Positions 17,069 to 26,107 are shown, counted from the first letter of the stretch. The stretch is 64,000 nucleotides of DNA from CAXXOK01 sp964497495 (GCA_964497495.1 CAZCCZ010000002.1:62001-126000), one strand, 5' to 3'. Notes: generated by a model not told the origin, from the letters alone. A program made the numbers and translations.

Positions 17069-17085
17069 CGGCGGCCTGTGAACGG

Positions 17086-17121
17086 GCAGGGAGCAACGCC
17101 CCGCCGGGCGTTGCTCCCTGC
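17086..17121 (+). promoter_or_regulatory. Perfect 16-bp hairpin between binding protein and response regulator
   Basis: GCAGGGAGCAACGCCC (17086-17101) and its exact complement (17106-17121) with a four-base loop and no U-run. It probably stabilises the upstream mRNA or partly terminates, giving more binding protein than regulator. Confidence 0.65.
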
Positions 17122-17166
17122 GTACACCCCGCGCGGACCCATGCAAAACCGGGAGGTGGCTAGGAA

Positions 17167-17928
17167 GTGTATCGGGTGATCATCGTGGACGACGATCCGT
17201 GGTCGCGCGAAGATATAAAGGCCAGCTTCGCCTTCGAGCAGCAGGGCTTCGAGGTGATCGGGGAATACGGCGACGCGGACAGCGGCCTTGCCGCGATCCT
17301 GCGAACGTCTCCCGATCTGGTGGTATCCGACATCCGGATGGGGGCGAACAGCGGGCTGGATATGCTGCGTCGCCTCCGGGAGAACCGTGTTTCGTCGCTG
17401 TTCGTGCTGGTCAGCGGTTACGACGATTTTTCGTACGTGCAGGAGGCGTTCCGGTACCAGGCGTTCTACTACCTGCTGAAACCCCTGGACGACGAGAAGC
17501 CGCGCCAACTGCTCTTGCGCATCCGGGGGGAACTTGCGCAGCGCGGCGCGGCGGGCGACAGGGCGCACGGGGAGGACACCTTCGGGCGCGCGCTGCAATA
17601 CGTGGACGATCATCTGGAGGAGAACTTTTCTTTGGAGGAAATGGCGAACGCGCTCTACCTGAACAAGCACTATCTGTCCGACCTGTTCACGAAAAAGCTC
17701 GGACAGACCTTTACGCAGTATAAGAACGCCCAACGCGTGGATATGGCGGCGCAGATGATACGAAACGGCGATCTGCGGATGCTGGACGTGGCGGAGCGGG
17801 CCGGATTCGACAGCGCGAGCCACTTCTGCAAAGTTTTCAAACGGGTGCTGGGCGTTACGCCGTACCAGTATAAAAGCTCCAGCAGGGGGACCTGCGCGGC
17901 GTGCGGGGGAAAGGAAGCGCGGGGCTGA
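17167..17928 (+). CDS. Response regulator with AraC-type DNA-binding domain, YesN type
   Basis: 253 residues. The receiver domain (residues 1-120) has the acidic pair DDD, the phospho-acceptor Asp in DLVVSDIRMG, the switch Ser in VLVSGYDD and the conserved Lys in LLKPLDD. A short linker leads to two AraC-type helix-turn-helices (FSLEEMANALYLNKHYLSDLFTKK and LDVAERAGFDSASHFCKVFKRVLGVTPYQYK). It is shorter than many YesN proteins because the middle linker domain is missing. It starts with GTG at 17167 after GGAGGTGG. It is the partner of the kinase at 11838-13541, and the pair brackets the importer it presumably controls. Confidence 0.92.
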   Translation: MYRVIIVDDDPWSREDIKASFAFEQQGFEVIGEYGDADSGLAAILRTSPDLVVSDIRMGANSGLDMLRRLRENRVSSLFVLVSGYDDFSYVQEAFRYQAFYYLLKPLDDEKPRQLLLRIRGELAQRGAAGDRAHGEDTFGRALQYVDDHLEENFSLEEMANALYLNKHYLSDLFTKKLGQTFTQYKNAQRVDMAAQMIRNGDLRMLDVAERAGFDSASHFCKVFKRVLGVTPYQYKSSSRGTCAACGGKEARG

Positions 17929-18087
17929 ACCCGTTCACGCAACTGAACGCGCGCGTCCTCCCGCCCCGGCGAAACCTTCCTGCGGCTTCACGGCCGCGAC
18001 AGCGAACACGGGCCCGCGGAGGTTATCCGGCGCTTCCGCGCCGGACGCCGAACCGCGCGATTTTCGGACAGGAACAGATGAAACCGA

Positions 18088-18765
18088 ATGGATACGATAC
18101 GAACGTTGACCTTTTGGGCCGTGGCCGTCCGTTCCATGCTGGCCATGATGCTGGGCGGCCTCATCGGAACGGAAAGAGGGATGAAAAACCGGCCGGCGGG
18201 CATGAGAACCTATATGCTGGTCAGCCTGGGCGCGTGCCTGGTGATGATGACCAACCAGTACGTCTTTCAGACGTTCGGCACCGGCGACCCCACGCGGCTG
18301 GCGGCGCAGGTGGTCAGCGGCATCGGTTTTTTGGGCGCGGGAACGATCATCGTCACGAACCGCTACCAGATCAAGGGCCTCACGACCGCCGCGGGCCTTT
18401 GGACCTCCGCGGGAATCGGGCTGGCCGTCGGCATCGGATTTTACGAGGCGGCCGTTTTAAGCGCCGTTCTCGTGTACGTGATTTTGTCCGCCCTGCACGA
18501 ACTGGACGACCGTATGCGAAGGCGGACCAGCCTTCTGGAAGTGTATATGGAGCTGGCTTCGCAGGTGCCGCTGGGCCGTTTTATCCGCTTTGCCAGAGAA
18601 AAGAACATCTGCATCAGCAACCTGCAGGTGGAGGCCGAAGCCGCGCCGGGGGAAGACCGCGTGGCGTTCGTGGTGACGCTTAAAAGCATGAACAGGCAGA
18701 ACCACGACGATATTCTCAGAACGATCAGGGCGATGGACGGCCTGGCCTATATCGAGGAACTGTAA
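18088..18765 (+). CDS. MgtC/SapB-family membrane protein
   Basis: 225 residues: four to five hydrophobic segments with the MgtC signature GGLIGTERGMKNRPAGMRTYMLVSLGA and GIGFLGAGTIIV, followed by a cytoplasmic C-terminal domain of about 80 residues (LLEVYMELASQVPLGRFIRF onward) resembling an ACT-like fold. MgtC relatives affect Mg2+ homeostasis and ATP synthase activity; the exact role in Clostridia is unknown. The gene stands alone between the response regulator and a bidirectional hairpin. An overlapping ATG at 18078 is in another frame. Confidence 0.87.
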   Translation: MDTIRTLTFWAVAVRSMLAMMLGGLIGTERGMKNRPAGMRTYMLVSLGACLVMMTNQYVFQTFGTGDPTRLAAQVVSGIGFLGAGTIIVTNRYQIKGLTTAAGLWTSAGIGLAVGIGFYEAAVLSAVLVYVILSALHELDDRMRRRTSLLEVYMELASQVPLGRFIRFAREKNICISNLQVEAEAAPGEDRVAFVVTLKSMNRQNHDDILRTIRAMDGLAYIEEL

Positions 18766-18806
18766 CGGCGAAGAAGAGGCCGCCCGGAATCTCCCGGTAT
18801 AAAAAC

Positions 18807-18845
18807 GAGGCCCGGCCCGCGCGTGAATCGCGCGGGCCGGGCCTC
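18807..18845 (-). terminator. Intrinsic terminator of the ribose operon
   Basis: A perfect 17-bp stem (18807-18823 with 18829-18845, loop TGAAT). On the minus strand it is followed by GTTTTTA, so it ends the rbs transcript; the stem can also stop the convergent MgtC transcript. Confidence 0.8.
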
Positions 18846-18903
18846 GTATATTCAAAGAACGCGCCGCTCTCCTCGCGGGGACGTTAAAGCTTGCGGCGCC
18901 GGT

Positions 18904-19788
18904 TTACAGCGAGGGGTCGACTTCCGCCCGCGTGGGGATGGAGTCCGCCGCGCCGCGCCGCGCGACCGTAATCGCGCCCGCCCGGTTGGCCAGTTCCAGC
19001 GCACGCGGCGCGCCGAGACCGTTCAAGACGCCCATCAGATAGTACCCGGTGAACGTGTCGCCCGCGGCCGTGGTATCCACCGGAACCGTCGGCAACGCCG
19101 GAACCCGGAAGAACCCTTCCGCCCCCGCGTACAGGCAGCCCTGCGCCCCCAGCGTGAGGACGACGTCGGTATCGGGAAATTCCCGCCGCAACGCGCGCGC
19201 TATGGATTCGTATTCCGTTTCGCCGCTCAGGGCCGCGCCTTCCAGCTCGTTGACGAAAAGCCAGCTTACGAGGGAAAGGGGATACCCCTTTACCGCCTCG
19301 GTGCAGGGCGCGGCGTTGAAAGCCACGCGCAGGCCCTTTCGGGAAGCCTTTTCGATGATTTCCGGGACCAGGTTGGTTTCGTTCTGCAGCACGGCCACGT
19401 CGCCTTCGCCGAAACGGGAGAGCACCTCGTCCACGTACCGTGCGCTCAGCATGGCGTTTGTGCCGGGATAGAGCAGGATGCAGTTCTGCCCCCGGTCGTT
19501 CACCTGGATCACGGTGTGGCCGTTGCTTTCGGGAAGCTCGCGCACGAAGTCCGTCTTTACGTCGTAGGAAGCCAGCGTTTCTTTTAAAAAGCGCCCTTCC
19601 GCGCCGATCATGCCTGCGTGGTAGACCGTCAGCCCGGCTTTGGCGCAGGCGACGGACTGGTTCAACCCCTTGCCGCCGCTGAAAACGCTGCGGCTCAGCG
19701 CCGCTTTGGTCTCGCCGGGACGCAGAAATTCGTCCACCCGGTACACGTAGTCGATGTTCAGGGAGCCGAAATTGACGATCTTCATCAT
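18904..19788 (-). CDS. rbsK: Ribokinase (PfkB family)
   Basis: About 294 residues. The PfkB signatures are clear: the N-terminal GSLNIDYVYRVDEF with FSGGKGLNQSVACAKAG, and the C-terminal DTTAAGDTFTGYYLMG, where the Asp is the catalytic base; the usual GAGD reads AAGD. It phosphorylates ribose to ribose 5-phosphate with ATP. It is the last gene of the minus-strand ribose operon, 27 bases after rbsD. The first two codons are both ATG (19788 and 19785). Confidence 0.92.
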   Translation of the reverse strand: MMKIVNFGSLNIDYVYRVDEFLRPGETKAALSRSVFSGGKGLNQSVACAKAGLTVYHAGMIGAEGRFLKETLASYDVKTDFVRELPESNGHTVIQVNDRGQNCILLYPGTNAMLSARYVDEVLSRFGEGDVAVLQNETNLVPEIIEKASRKGLRVAFNAAPCTEAVKGYPLSLVSWLFVNELEGAALSGETEYESIARALRREFPDTDVVLTLGAQGCLYAGAEGFFRVPALPTVPVDTTAAGDTFTGYYLMGVLNGLGAPRALELANRAGAITVARRGAADSIPTRAEVDPSL

Positions 19789-19815
19789 GCGCAGTTCAAA
19801 CCTCGTTCCGTTTGC

Positions 19816-20211
19816 TTAGAATGTGACGCCGGACACCAGAACCACGTTGGCGTAGGAGGTGCACTCCCCCGTGCGGACGACCGCTTTGGAACGTTCCGAA
19901 AGCTTCTTCAATTCCTCGTGGGAAATGTACTCCACCGCGACCCGGCCGCCCAGCCGCGCCAGGATCTCGCGGTGCATCTCCGGCGAGACCGTGCGAATCT
20001 CCTCGGCCAGAACCGCCTTTTCCACATACAGTTCCGAAAGCACCGCGTCCAGCGTTTCCAGAAACCCCGGCACGCCCCGCGTCAGCGCCAGGTCGATGCG
20101 CTTCGCGCCCGCGATGGGCAGCCCGCAGTCTCCCACGGTCAGCATATCCGTATGGCCCATCTGCGCGACGACCGCCGATACTTCTGCATTGATCAGTACG
20201 CCCTTTTTCAT
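19816..20211 (-). CDS. rbsD: D-ribose pyranase
   Basis: 131 residues, the usual RbsD length. It starts MKKGVLINAEVSAVVAQMGHTD with the catalytic His in GHTD, continues VGDCGLPI and ends GECTSYANVVLVSGV, matching RbsD almost throughout. It converts the pyranose form of imported ribose to the form used by ribokinase. It lies between rbsC and rbsK. Confidence 0.95.
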   Translation of the reverse strand: MKKGVLINAEVSAVVAQMGHTDMLTVGDCGLPIAGAKRIDLALTRGVPGFLETLDAVLSELYVEKAVLAEEIRTVSPEMHREILARLGGRVAVEYISHEELKKLSERSKAVVRTGECTSYANVVLVSGVTF

Positions 20212-20254
20212 TCGTAACCCTTCTTTATTTTCACATTACCGGGCGAAAAGCGCC

Positions 20255-21244
20255 TTACGCCTTCCCGTTCAGAATCCGCTTGTTTTTCACGTCGTCCATG
20301 TATACGGCGATCAGGATGACGACGCCCTTGGCGATGTACTGATAATAGCTGTCCATGCCCAGTTGGTTCAGCCCGTTGTTGATGATACCGATGATGAACG
20401 CGCCGATGACGGTTCCGGCAATCGCGCCCTGCCCGCCCGCCATGGACGTACCGCCCAGCACGACCGCCGCGATGGCGTCCATTTCGGAGCCGATGCCCAC
20501 GGCGGGCTGCATCGAGGTATTGCGGCTGGTCAGCACGACGCCCGCCAGCGCGGCGCACGTGCCGCAAAGCGTGTAGATCATCAGGATGATCTTCTTGGTG
20601 TTGATGCCCGCGAACTTCGCCGCCTTCGGGTTGCCGCCGATGGCGTAGATGTGGCGGCCCGTGCGCGACCGGCTGAGGATCAGCCAGGAAAGGGCAATGA
20701 TCCCGACCATGTAGAGCACCGGCAGGGGAACGATGCCCAGCGAACTGCCGCCGAAATCCAGAAACGCCTGGCTGGTAAGCCGGATGGTGCCCGCGCTGGT
20801 GGTAACGAACACGATGCCGCGCAGGATACTCTGCGTCGCGTAGGTGACGATGAAGGGCGGAAGCTTGGTGTTGGCCAAAATCAGGCCGTTGGCTACGCCC
20901 GCCACCACGCCGGTCAGTATGCCGCCCAGCGCGCACAGCGCGAACGGAAGCCCCGCGAAGGACATGTACGCCGCCACCATGCCCGCCACTGCCATCACGG
21001 AGCCGGTGGAAAGGTCGATGCCGCCCGAGATCAACACCAGCGTCATGGCGCAGGAAATGATCATGTTGATGGAGATCTGGCGGGATACGTTAATAAGGTT
21101 GCGAACGTTCAGGAACGTGGGCGCCGAGATGCCCAGCGTCACCACCAGAATCAGCAGGAAAGCGAGCTGCCCGCCGTACCCCACCACCCAGCGCCCCAGC
21201 CTTGCGGGCCCCCCCTGATTGGAAATACGATTCTTCGTTGTCAT
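20255..21244 (-). CDS. rbsC: Ribose ABC transporter permease
   Basis: 329 residues with eight to ten hydrophobic segments and the RbsC/AraH-family signatures GGIDLSTGSVMAVAGM, FIVTYATQSILRGI, GRHIYAIGGNPKAAKFAGI and GGTSMAGGQGAIAGTVIGA. It forms the membrane channel for the RbsA ATPase. The ATG at 21244 follows GGGAGAGGAAACC; the open frame further upstream overlaps rbsA and is not used. It starts 14 bases after the end of rbsA. Confidence 0.95.
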   Translation of the reverse strand: MTTKNRISNQGGPARLGRWVVGYGGQLAFLLILVVTLGISAPTFLNVRNLINVSRQISINMIISCAMTLVLISGGIDLSTGSVMAVAGMVAAYMSFAGLPFALCALGGILTGVVAGVANGLILANTKLPPFIVTYATQSILRGIVFVTTSAGTIRLTSQAFLDFGGSSLGIVPLPVLYMVGIIALSWLILSRSRTGRHIYAIGGNPKAAKFAGINTKKIILMIYTLCGTCAALAGVVLTSRNTSMQPAVGIGSEMDAIAAVVLGGTSMAGGQGAIAGTVIGAFIIGIINNGLNQLGMDSYYQYIAKGVVILIAVYMDDVKNKRILNGKA

Positions 21245-21258
21245 GGTTTCCTCTCCCG

Positions 21259-22746
21259 TCACAGATTGACCGCGTACTGCATAATGGCTTCCTGCGAAAG
21301 CTCCGCCTTTTCCAGCCTTCCGGAAATACGGCCTTCCCGCATGACGACGACGCGGTCGCTGATGTTGATGATTTCCGGAAGCTCCGAGGAGATCATGACG
21401 ATGGCCATGCCCTGCGCCGCCAGTTCGTTCATCAGCTCGTAGATTTCCGCTTTGGCACCCACGTCGATGCCGCGGGTGGGCTCGTCCATAATCAGGATGT
21501 CCGGCCTGGCGGCGAGCCACCGGGAGATGACGACTTTCTGCTGGTTGCCGCCGGACAGGTTCTGGATCTTGGTGCCGTACGACGCCGTTTTAATGGAAAG
21601 TTTGGCGACGTATTCGTCGGTGAGCGCCCGCTCCTGGGCGGCGTTGACGCTGAAACCGCGGATAAAGGAGCGCAGCACGCACAGCGTCAGGTTATACTGC
21701 ACGGACTGAAAGCCGAACAGGCTTTCTTCCCGCCGGTTTTCCGGGATGAAGCCGATCTTTAGCGCGTAAGCCTGCGCGGGATTGCGGATTTCCGCCTGCT
21801 TTCCGTTGACGTAGATCTTGCCGGACGTGACGGGGTCGAAACCCAGAACGGCCTTCATCACCTCGGTGCGGCCCGCGCCCACCAGCCCGGCGAAGCCTAC
21901 GATCTCGCCCTTGCGGACTTCGAAGCCGACGTCCTTCACGCTGGCGGACGAAAGGTTCTCCACCTTCAGCGCCACGTCGCCCGGCGCGTTGTAGGTGCGG
22001 GTGTAATAGTGCGTCATTTCGCGCCCGACCATCAGGCTTACGATCTCGTCGTTGGTAATGTTGCGAATGTCGGCCGTCCCGACGGACTGCCCGTCCCGGA
22101 GCACGGTTACGCGGTCCGCGATTTCCTGCAGTTCGGACAGGCGGTGCGAAATGTAGATCACGCCGATGCCCTGTGCCTTCAGCTTCCGGATATTGGCAAA
22201 CAGCAGCTCGATCTCGTTGTCCGACAGGGAGGAGGTCGGTTCGTCCATGACGATGATGCGGGCGTTGAAGGATATGGCCTTAACGATCTCCACCACCTGC
22301 TGTTGGGCGATCGTCAGCCGGTGTACCTTCGAAAGCGCGCTGATGGGCAGACCAAGCCGGTCGATCAGCTCCTGGGCGCTGTCGTAAATCGCCGCGTAGT
22401 CCACGAAGGCGCCCTTATGCGGCTCGCGGTTTAAAAAGATGTTCTCCGCCACGGTCAGGTAGGGCACCAGAACGAGCTCCTGATGGATGATGCTGATGCC
22501 GTTGCGCCTTGCGGCGGGGACGCTGCCCACGTCCACGGGTTGCCCGTTGATGAGCACCTCGCCCTGATCCCTGGGGTGCACGCCGCCCAGCACGTTGATC
22601 AGCGTGGATTTTCCGGCGCCGTTTTCCCCCACGAGGGCCAGCACCTCGCCCGCCCGGAGCTGTAAATCGACCCCGCGCAGCGCGTAAACGCCGGGAAAGT
22701 GTTTATGGATGTTTTTCATTTCCAGCAGGTAGTTTTCCAAGGGCAA
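21259..22746 (-). CDS. rbsA: Ribose ABC transporter ATP-binding protein (two ATPase domains)
   Basis: 495 residues: two fused ABC domains as in RbsA/MglA. The first has Walker A GENGAGKST, LTIAQQQVVEIVKA and IIVMDEPTSSLS. The second has the degenerate Walker A GLVGAGRTE typical of the family, LSGGNQQKVVISRWLA and ILIMDEPTRGIDVGAK. It powers ribose uptake with RbsC and RbsB. It is separated from rbsB by a strong hairpin at 22798-22835. Confidence 0.95.
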   Translation of the reverse strand: MPLENYLLEMKNIHKHFPGVYALRGVDLQLRAGEVLALVGENGAGKSTLINVLGGVHPRDQGEVLINGQPVDVGSVPAARRNGISIIHQELVLVPYLTVAENIFLNREPHKGAFVDYAAIYDSAQELIDRLGLPISALSKVHRLTIAQQQVVEIVKAISFNARIIVMDEPTSSLSDNEIELLFANIRKLKAQGIGVIYISHRLSELQEIADRVTVLRDGQSVGTADIRNITNDEIVSLMVGREMTHYYTRTYNAPGDVALKVENLSSASVKDVGFEVRKGEIVGFAGLVGAGRTEVMKAVLGFDPVTSGKIYVNGKQAEIRNPAQAYALKIGFIPENRREESLFGFQSVQYNLTLCVLRSFIRGFSVNAAQERALTDEYVAKLSIKTASYGTKIQNLSGGNQQKVVISRWLAARPDILIMDEPTRGIDVGAKAEIYELMNELAAQGMAIVMISSELPEIINISDRVVVMREGRISGRLEKAELSQEAIMQYAVNL

Positions 22747-22797
22747 TCTCCTTACTGCGCGGCCGGATGCGTCGCAGGCAAACGGCAGGTTTTCTTT

Positions 22798-22835
22798 CGC
22801 GGCCCCGCGAAGTCGGTTTGCTCCGCGGGGCCGCG
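22798..22835 (-). promoter_or_regulatory. 12-bp hairpin between rbsB and rbsA
   Basis: CGCGGCCCCGCG (22798-22809) and its exact complement (22824-22835), 14-base loop, no U-run. It is positioned to protect rbsB mRNA or to reduce read-through into rbsA. Confidence 0.6.
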
Positions 22836-22854
22836 TGCTTCGGAATGTTTGAAA

Positions 22855-23805
22855 TCAGGACCAGTCGTCCAGGTTGTAGTCGCCGATGTTGTCGGTGTTG
22901 ATCATCCACATGTTGACGGTGGTATCCTTCTGGTAGTCCTCGCCCTTCCAGATGGCGTAGGCGGCGCTGAAGGAGGCGTTGGCCATGTCGATGGGGGAGT
23001 ACACCATAGTGCCGGTCATTTCGCCCGCCGCGATGGACTGCTTGCCCGCGGGGGAACCGTCGAAGCCGAATACCATCAGGTCCGTGTAGCCCAGCTGTTT
23101 GCAGGCGCCCACGCAGGAGAGCGCGGTGTTGTCGTTCAGGCAGACGAACGCGCTGATGTCCGGGTTGCTGGTCAGCAGGTCCTCGGTGTAGGAAGCGATG
23201 GCGGAGAGGTCCGTGCAGTCCTTTTCCACGATGGTCACGTCCGTGCGGCCCTTGGCGGTCAGCGCGTCGGCGAGGCCCTTGAAGCGATCCGCGATGACGG
23301 AGAGCTGCTTGTAGTTGAGCGCGCCGACGGTGGCGTTCTTGGCGAGCTTATCCGCCAGGTATTCGCCGATGGCGTAGCCGCCGTTGTAGCAATCCGCGGT
23401 GACGAAGCAGCTGATCTTGTCCCAGTCCGCTTCCACGACTTTAGAATCCGCGTCCACGATAGCGACGCCCGCGTCGCTGGCGGTCTTAAGCGCGCTGCCC
23501 AAAGCGGTGTAATCCGCGGGGAGCACCACGAGCACGTTAATGCCGCGCATTACGAGGTCCTCGATGTCCGATACCTGTTTGGTCGCGCTGGAATTCGCAT
23601 CCGTCACGGCCACCTTGCAGCCCGCCGCTTCCGCCGCCGCCTTGAAAGTGTCGGCGAACGCCACGGCCCACGTTTCGGTCTGGTTGTGCATCGCGAGGCC
23701 GACGAAGCATTCGCCGTCCGCCTTTTCCGCCACCGCCGCGGTCAGCCCTCCGGTAACCGTCAGCATCATCGCCAGAGCCAGTAGAACTGCGAGCAGTTTC
23801 TTCAT
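22855..23805 (-). CDS. rbsB: Ribose substrate-binding protein
   Basis: 316 residues. The signal peptide MKKLLAVLLALAMMLTVTGG ends at AVA-EK without a lipobox. The fold is a type I periplasmic-binding protein (CFVGLAMHNQTETWAVAFADTFKAAAE; IEDLVMRGINVLVVLPAD; FVCLNDNTALSCVGACKQLG; MVFGFDGSPAGKQSIAAG). Its position before rbsA, rbsC, rbsD and rbsK supports ribose, though the gene alone would allow other pentoses or hexoses. The ribosome binding site is GGAGGAACAGGGA. Confidence 0.9.
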   Translation of the reverse strand: MKKLLAVLLALAMMLTVTGGLTAAVAEKADGECFVGLAMHNQTETWAVAFADTFKAAAEAAGCKVAVTDANSSATKQVSDIEDLVMRGINVLVVLPADYTALGSALKTASDAGVAIVDADSKVVEADWDKISCFVTADCYNGGYAIGEYLADKLAKNATVGALNYKQLSVIADRFKGLADALTAKGRTDVTIVEKDCTDLSAIASYTEDLLTSNPDISAFVCLNDNTALSCVGACKQLGYTDLMVFGFDGSPAGKQSIAAGEMTGTMVYSPIDMANASFSAAYAIWKGEDYQKDTTVNMWMINTDNIGDYNLDDWS

Positions 23806-23863
23806 TCCCTGTTCCTCCTCATGGAATTTTATTATTTTTAGCGATGAGCTCTATCGCTAAAAA

Positions 23864-24826
23864 TCATTTCACGAAGGCGCATATCTCGTTGAGCGCCGAA
23901 AAAGTCTCGTCGTACGTGCGCAGGACGAAGGCGTGGGGCATTCCCTTGTAGACCTTCCAACGCACCTTTACGCCCGCGTCCCGCAGGAGCTTTGCGTAAA
24001 TCAGCCCGTCGTCCGCCAGCGCGTCGCACTCCGCCTCGATGAACAACGCGTCCGGCAGGCCCGAAAGGTCTTCGGCGAGCATGGGGGATACCAGCGGGCT
24101 CCACACCTCTTTGGCCGGGTCGGCCAGGTATTCGGCCATCAGCGGCGCCAGCGGGGACGCGGATTTGTCGCCGACGCCCACCATCGCGTACACCTCCGCG
24201 GACCGTTTGTACACGGTTCCGGTGACTTCAGTCACGGGGTAGATCAGCACCTGTCTGGCGACGGTAAATTCTTTGCGTTCCCGCGCCATCAGGGTCAGCG
24301 CGGCCACGAAGTTGCCGCCGCTGCTGTCCCCGCAGAGCATGATCTTCGCCGCGTCCGCGCCAAGCGCCCCGGCGTTGGCGGCCACCCACCGTACCGCCTG
24401 GTAGCAGTCCTCCAGCCCCGTGGGGAATTTGTGCTCCGGCGCCAGCCGGTATTCCACGCTCACGGCCATGACTCCGGCGTTGGCGGCGATGTAGGACGGC
24501 ACGAAATCGTGCGTTTCCACGCTGCAGGTTTTAAACCCCCCGCCGTGCAGGAACACAAGCACCGGCAGCGCGCCGCCGTTATCCTTCGGGCGGTACAGCT
24601 TCACGGGCACCTCGTACCCGTCCGGCGCGGTAAAGCTTGCGTACCGCTTGGTCAGCCGGTCGTCCACGGAGAAGGGCCGGGTCAGCTCGCGGTAGAACCG
24701 GGCTTCCGCCGTTACGATCTCCTTGCGGCGCGCCGGGTCGAAACCGGTAAAGAAATCCGGGGACAGGTCCACCTTGGGGTCCAGCGGTCCGTAGTCGCAC
24801 GGCTGGATCGGCACGTAACGGTTCAT
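23864..24826 (-). CDS. Alpha/beta-hydrolase, hormone-sensitive-lipase-type esterase
   Basis: 320 residues of the HSL/acetyl-esterase family. It has the oxyanion motif FLHGGGF, the nucleophile elbow GDSSGGNFVAAL, the acid in EAECDALADDG and the catalytic His in MPHAFVLR. There is no signal peptide, so it acts in the cytoplasm on short-chain esters. It lies inside the ribose operon between the regulator and rbsB (58 bases upstream of rbsB), so it may deacylate an imported ribose derivative; that is inference. The ATG at 24826 has AAGGAAGA upstream; a longer frame to 24874 lacks a ribosome binding site. Confidence 0.87.
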   Translation of the reverse strand: MNRYVPIQPCDYGPLDPKVDLSPDFFTGFDPARRKEIVTAEARFYRELTRPFSVDDRLTKRYASFTAPDGYEVPVKLYRPKDNGGALPVLVFLHGGGFKTCSVETHDFVPSYIAANAGVMAVSVEYRLAPEHKFPTGLEDCYQAVRWVAANAGALGADAAKIMLCGDSSGGNFVAALTLMARERKEFTVARQVLIYPVTEVTGTVYKRSAEVYAMVGVGDKSASPLAPLMAEYLADPAKEVWSPLVSPMLAEDLSGLPDALFIEAECDALADDGLIYAKLLRDAGVKVRWKVYKGMPHAFVLRTYDETFSALNEICAFVK

Positions 24827-24895
24827 GCACAGTCTTCCTTTCTTTACGCCGCACGAAAGGCGCGGAAAAAACACGCCGCGGGGAACGGCGCCCGG

Positions 24896-25882
24896 TTATA
24901 CGGTTTCCCGGAGAATCAACCGGTAGTCGAGCTTCTGTTCGAACATCGGCTTTTTGTACAGGATGTTGTTAATCAGCATTCGGGCCGCGGCACGGCCCAT
25001 CTCGTAGGCGGGTTGCTCCACCGTGGTCAGCGGCGGATGCAGGAACCGGGAAAAGTAAATATCGTCCAGCCCCGCGATGCGGATATCCGCCGGGATGCAG
25101 AGCCCCCGCTCCCCCGCCGCCTGCATGGCGCCGACGGCGATCAGGTCGTTTCCGCATACGATGCCGTCGACTTTCCGTGCGGCCAGAATCGCGCGCGCGC
25201 CCTTCAGGCCCGTTTCCACGCTGTAATCGTCGCGGTAGACCAGCGCGGGGTCCAGCGGAACGCCCGCCTCCTCCAGCGCCTGGCAGTATCCGCCGTACCG
25301 GTCGTTGGCCGATGTGTGCAGGGCGGAGAGGAAGGCGATGCTCCGGCAGCCCTTCTCCAGCAGCAGTTTCGTGGTGTCGTAGATGGCGGCACGCGTGTCG
25401 ATGTAAATCTTGCCGATGCCGCTGCCGGCTGTATCCATCTCGCGGTCTACGATGACGGTGGGGATGTTCTTGGCGATGTAACTGTCGAAGAAGCTTTCCC
25501 GTAGCGAACGGGTGAAAATCAGCCCGTCCACCATCTTGGCCTGCATGAAGGCCACGCTTTCCTGCTCGCGCCGCGCGTCGTTATCGGTGTTGCAGAATAC
25601 GACGGCGAAGTTCATTTTACCGGCCACGTCCTGAATGCCGCGCGCGATATCCGGGAAGAACGGGTTGGTGATATCCGGCAGAATGAAGCCGATGGTGTTG
25701 GTCTTTTTCACCTTCAGGCCTTTGGCGACCATGTTGGGCTGGTAGTCGTTCTCCTCGATCAGGGCAAGCACGCGGTTGCGGGTCGCCTCGCTGATATGCT
25801 CGTCCCGGCCGTTGATGACCTTGGAAACGGTGGCCGTGGAGACGCCCGCGAGTTCCGCGATCTGCTTCATCGTGATGGACAT
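24896..25882 (-). CDS. rbsR: LacI-family regulator of the ribose operon
   Basis: 328 residues. The N-terminal helix-turn-helix is canonical (TMKQIAELAGVSTATVSKVINGRDEHIS, hinge NDYQPNMVAKGLK), then a ribose-binding-like sensor domain (TIGFILPDITNPFFPDIARGIQD; GIVCGNDLIAVGAMQAAGERG; PPLTTVEQPAYEMGR). It is the first gene of the minus-strand rbs operon, and two matched palindromic sites lie within 100 bases upstream, so it should repress its own operon until ribose binds. The start has AAGGAGGCGGGGG upstream. Confidence 0.87.
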   Translation of the reverse strand: MSITMKQIAELAGVSTATVSKVINGRDEHISEATRNRVLALIEENDYQPNMVAKGLKVKKTNTIGFILPDITNPFFPDIARGIQDVAGKMNFAVVFCNTDNDARREQESVAFMQAKMVDGLIFTRSLRESFFDSYIAKNIPTVIVDREMDTAGSGIGKIYIDTRAAIYDTTKLLLEKGCRSIAFLSALHTSANDRYGGYCQALEEAGVPLDPALVYRDDYSVETGLKGARAILAARKVDGIVCGNDLIAVGAMQAAGERGLCIPADIRIAGLDDIYFSRFLHPPLTTVEQPAYEMGRAAARMLINNILYKKPMFEQKLDYRLILRETV

Positions 25883-25903
25883 GCCCCCGCCTCCTTACGC
25901 TCA

Positions 25904-25918
25904 GGTTAATCGTTTACC
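25904..25918. promoter_or_regulatory. RbsR operator, promoter-distal copy
   Basis: GGTTAATCGTTTACC lies between the rbs promoter and the rbsR start. It is the inverted counterpart of the site at 25968-25981. Confidence 0.65.
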
Positions 25919-25942
25919 TTATAAAATGCGACCCGTATATAA

Positions 25943-25981
25943 CGTTTCCACCGGGAAACGCAGTCAAGGTAAACGATTACC
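25943..25981 (-). promoter_or_regulatory. Ribose operon promoter region with second operator
   Basis: GGTAAACGATTACC (25968-25981) is a LacI-type operator that abuts TTGACT (25967-25962, minus strand), a good -35. CGTTTCC/GGAAACG (25943-25960) is another inverted repeat within the spacer. The -10 is not clear: TATATA lies at a longer spacing than ideal. The two GGTAA-type operators about 64 bases apart could support looping. Confidence 0.6.
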
Positions 25982-26107
25982 TAACTTTCTAACCGTATTG
26001 TACCACTCGGATTTTCGGTTGTCAAGAGGCGACGGCCGTATTTTTCCGCACGGAAGGGAACAGCGCGGGTTTCCGGGGATATGCGCCGGGGCGGCTTCGT
26101 TGAAAAA

